This document shows, piece by piece, positions 43,974 to 46,306 of a DNA stretch of 46,306 bases. Location of the stretch: the NCBI RefSeq assembly GCF_023283825.1, contig NZ_JAKILD010000029.1:1-46306 (forward strand), written 5' to 3'. Origin of the DNA: Shewanella olleyana (GTDB taxonomy: Bacteria; Pseudomonadota; Gammaproteobacteria; Enterobacterales; Shewanellaceae). Below the pieces are notes generated by a model. That model was not told the origin of the DNA. It saw nothing but the letters and a program-made list of their open reading frames with translations, and did not search any database. A program made the position numbers and the translations under genes. The stretch's first letter is position 1, and every line of letters begins with the position of its first letter.

Positions 43974-44136
43974 TAGCCACTCCTATAGCATTCTAATGGT
44001 GTAATGCTAACTGATTATGCGTCACTTGGGTAAATTGAATTGTAACGGTTTTTAACAATAGCCTTGTTTAAGCATTGAGCTTATTAATCTCACGTTGTAT
44101 GCTAGTTTAAATCACTTGTTTAAAAAGGATGTTTGA

Positions 44137-46152
44137 ATGTCGTTCCCACATTTATTAGAACCCTTAGATTTAGGCTTCACTCAGTTAAAAAACCGAGTAC
44201 TGATGGGCTCAATGCACACAGGTCTAGAAGAAGAAAAGGGCGGATTTGAGAAACTGGCCGCATTTTATAAAGAACGAGCTGAAGGTGGCTGTGGTTTGAT
44301 TGTCACTGGTGGTATCGCTCCTAATTTTCGTGGACGTCTTGCACCACACGCTTGCCAACTTAGTTTTCCTTGGCAAGTGCGTAAGCATCGCATAGTGACA
44401 GATGCTGTCCATGAGGCAGATGGTAAAATCTGTATGCAAATACTGCATGCCGGGCGCTATGGTTATCATCCATTTACTCAAGCGCCGAGTAAAATCAAGT
44501 CACCGATCACGCCATTTACGCCATCAAAAATGTCAGGAAGACAAGTCAAAGGGACTATTGAAGATTATGCCAGTAGCGCTAAGCTTGCCAAAAAAGCAGG
44601 CTATGATGGTGTTGAAGTCATGGGTTCAGAAGGTTATTTAATTAACCAATTTATTAGCTCTCGTACCAACAAACGAACAGATGAATGGGGCGGCGGCTTT
44701 ATTCAACGAGCACGCTTCCCGCTCGAGATTGTTAAAGCGATTCGTGAAAAAGTTGGTAATGATTTTATTATTATTTTCCGTCTATCTATGCTTGATTTAG
44801 TCGATAACGGTTCAACTTGGGATGAAGTTGTTAAGTTAGCTAAATGGTTAGAAAAAGCCGGCGTGACAATCATTAATACCGGTATTGGTTGGCATGAAGC
44901 CCGTGTACCGACTATTTCAACCAGTGTTCCTCGTGGTGCTTTCTCTTGGGTTACCGAGAAACTTAAATCTGAAGTTTCAGTTCCTTTAATTGCGACAAAC
45001 CGAATTAATACACCTGAAATTGGCGAGTCAATCATCGCCTCTGGTCAAGCTGATATGGTATCAATGGCAAGACCATTTTTAGCCGACGCCGAGTTCGTTA
45101 ATAAAGCTGCAGCAGGTCAGAGTGAATTAATTAATACCTGTATTGGTTGTAACCAAGCATGTTTAGACCATACTTTTTCGTTAAAGCGCGCTACGTGTTT
45201 AGTAAACCCGCGAGCTTGCTATGAAACTGAGATTAACTTCACCCCAACAACCAATAAAAAGCGCTTAGCCGTAATGGGTGCAGGCCCAGCTGGAATGGCT
45301 TTTTCGGTTTATGCGGCATCTCGTGGACATGAGGTTGTTGTATTTGAAGCTAAAGCTGAAGTGGGCGGACAATTTAATTTAGCCCGAAAAATACCTGGTA
45401 AAGAAGAGTTTGATGAAACGATCCGTTACTTCACTAATCAAATGAAACTGCATAATGTGGAATTGCGTCTTAATACTCGTCTAGATGCAGAAGTATTTGC
45501 TAACGAAAAATTCGATGAAGTAATTGTTGCATCAGGTGTCGTACCACGTGCATTAAACTTACCAGGTTTCGACAGCCCTAAAGTGGTTGATTACCAGCAA
45601 GTATTAAAAGGCGAAGTTTACATTGGTGAAAAAGTTGCACTGATTGGTGCTGGCGGTATTGGTTTTGATATTGCTCACTTTTTATGTGAACAAGAATCTA
45701 CGACGTTACAGCCAGACAAATGGCTTAAGCAATGGGGTATTGATAAAGACTATGAACATGCCGGAGGTCTTAAGGATGCCGAGCAGCATACTCCTCAGCG
45801 TGAAGTTTATTTGTTACAACGCAAAACCACTAAGATGGGTAAAGGCTTAGGTAAAACGACGGGTTGGATCCATCGCAGCGTACTTAAACAGCACCAAGTT
45901 AATATGAAGACTGGTGTGAGTTACGAAAAATTTGATGAACAAGGTCTTCATATTAAAGTGGGAGAGGAATCTCAAGTATTACCGGTAGATAATGTTGTGT
46001 TGTGCGCAGGACAGGAATCAAACCGAACTTTAGTTGATGATATGAAAGCGACTGGTTTACCTGTCCATTTAATCGGCGGTGTTGATGTTGCTGCTGAATT
46101 AGATGCTAAACGTGCGATTCGTCAAGGCGCTGAACTTGCTATGACAATCTAA
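44137..46152 (+). CDS. fadH: 2,4-dienoyl-CoA reductase (NADPH)
   Basis: Reduces 2,4-dienoyl-CoA during beta-oxidation of unsaturated fatty acids with even-numbered double bonds. Its 671 residues match E. coli FadH (672). An N-terminal Old-Yellow-Enzyme FMN barrel (about 1-330) is followed by the 4Fe-4S cysteines C335, C338, C342 and C354 (CIGCNQAC and TCLV), an FAD-binding GAGPAGMA, and a second nucleotide-binding GAGGIGFD for NADPH. AAAGGATG lies before the ATG. It stands alone; two tandem hairpins follow. Confidence 0.97.
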   Translation: MSFPHLLEPLDLGFTQLKNRVLMGSMHTGLEEEKGGFEKLAAFYKERAEGGCGLIVTGGIAPNFRGRLAPHACQLSFPWQVRKHRIVTDAVHEADGKICMQILHAGRYGYHPFTQAPSKIKSPITPFTPSKMSGRQVKGTIEDYASSAKLAKKAGYDGVEVMGSEGYLINQFISSRTNKRTDEWGGGFIQRARFPLEIVKAIREKVGNDFIIIFRLSMLDLVDNGSTWDEVVKLAKWLEKAGVTIINTGIGWHEARVPTISTSVPRGAFSWVTEKLKSEVSVPLIATNRINTPEIGESIIASGQADMVSMARPFLADAEFVNKAAAGQSELINTCIGCNQACLDHTFSLKRATCLVNPRACYETEINFTPTTNKKRLAVMGAGPAGMAFSVYAASRGHEVVVFEAKAEVGGQFNLARKIPGKEEFDETIRYFTNQMKLHNVELRLNTRLDAEVFANEKFDEVIVASGVVPRALNLPGFDSPKVVDYQQVLKGEVYIGEKVALIGAGGIGFDIAHFLCEQESTTLQPDKWLKQWGIDKDYEHAGGLKDAEQHTPQREVYLLQRKTTKMGKGLGKTTGWIHRSVLKQHQVNMKTGVSYEKFDEQGLHIKVGEESQVLPVDNVVLCAGQESNRTLVDDMKATGLPVHLIGGVDVAAELDAKRAIRQGAELAMTI

Positions 46153-46175
46153 TTTATTAGCGGACTATAAAAATA

Positions 46176-46198
46176 AAACCTAGCATTCTGCTAGGTTT
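46176..46198 (+). terminator. Hairpin after fadH (first of two)
   Basis: AAACCTAGC (46176-46184) and GCTAGGTTT (46190-46198) are perfect arms with loop ATTCT. Only three Ts follow the stem, so termination strength is uncertain. Confidence 0.65.
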
Positions 46199-46210
46199 CA
46201 GACTGCTGAC

Positions 46211-46238
46211 AAAGCCCTAGACATTCGTCTAGGGCTTT
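46211..46238 (+). terminator. Hairpin after fadH (second of two)
   Basis: AAAGCCCTAGAC (46211-46222) and GTCTAGGGCTTT (46227-46238) are perfect 12-base arms with loop ATTC. It is either a tandem terminator or the terminator of a convergent gene beyond the window. Confidence 0.6.
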
Positions 46239-46306
46239 GATCTAATAGAAGTACAGATAATAACCAAGTTTATCATCATGCTTCGAGAGCCTAGTCCACA
46301 ACAATA

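Noticed and set aside
1..46306. Mobile elements, prophage or CRISPR
   Set aside because: No transposase, integrase or phage structural gene was found, nor any regularly spaced repeat array. The tRNA-Ser gene is intact with no visible attachment-site duplication within the window.

Overview
The window is about 46 kb of a moderately AT-rich gammaproteobacterial chromosome and reads as Shewanella or a close relative. The evidence is the gene content (UvrB, AsnS, FadH, class I fumarase, SppA, AnsA and YchE-type proteins at near-Enterobacteria lengths) and a contiguous malQ-glgB-glgX-glgP-glgC-glgA cluster. The genus is an inference from memory. I found no transposase, phage gene, CRISPR array or rRNA. 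It is mostly core genome with densely packed genes and clear Rho-independent terminators.

Layout. 1-4.2 kb: uvrB (excision repair) and a BCCT-type betaine/choline/carnitine transporter. 4.3-6.9 kb (minus strand): a two-gene operon coding for a cNMP-binding/CBS/DUF294 nucleotidyltransferase and a DEDDh exonuclease. 7.2-9.8 kb: asnS, a small membrane protein and a NudL-type CoA pyrophosphatase. 10.2-23 kb: the glycogen/maltodextrin cluster, ended by a 36-bp perfect palindrome shared with convergent pabB. 24.5-29.9 kb: class I fumarase, an exported S9 peptidase and a YchE/MarC membrane protein. 30.1 kb: tRNA-Ser(GGA). 30.3-36 kb: a multispanning membrane protein, a YegS-like lipid kinase, a DUF885 lipoprotein peptidase, a YjaB-like GNAT, an ABM-domain protein and a second GNAT-like protein. 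36.2-37.7 kb: an arsR-acr3 arsenite operon. 38 kb: an orphan OmpR-family regulator with a degenerate receiver. 39.1-40.8 kb: a cytosolic-carboxypeptidase-like M14 enzyme, a zinc-ribbon membrane protein and YeaC (DUF1315) in one operon. 40.9-46.2 kb: ansA, sppA and fadH.

How the genes work together. The six glycogen genes form a complete synthesis and breakdown set. GlgC makes ADP-glucose, GlgA elongates, GlgB branches, GlgP phosphorolyses, GlgX debranches and MalQ recycles short maltodextrins. They are co-directional. Strong stem-loops without U-runs lie between glgP and glgC and between glgC and glgA, which suggests segmental control of mRNA. A strong inverted repeat between malQ and a candidate -10 is the best operator candidate here. 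The arsR-acr3 pair is a minimal arsenite sensor and efflux unit.

I see no clear large undescribed system. The points most worth follow-up are: the nucleotidyltransferase-exonuclease module; the response regulator that keeps its phospho-acceptor Asp but has lost a Mg-binding acid, the Thr/Ser and the Lys; the lysine-rich tail on GlgP; the carboxypeptidase/zinc-ribbon/YeaC operon; and the palindromes before malQ, the BCCT gene, arsR and tRNA-Ser. Family assignments rest on motifs read by eye; no database search was possible.
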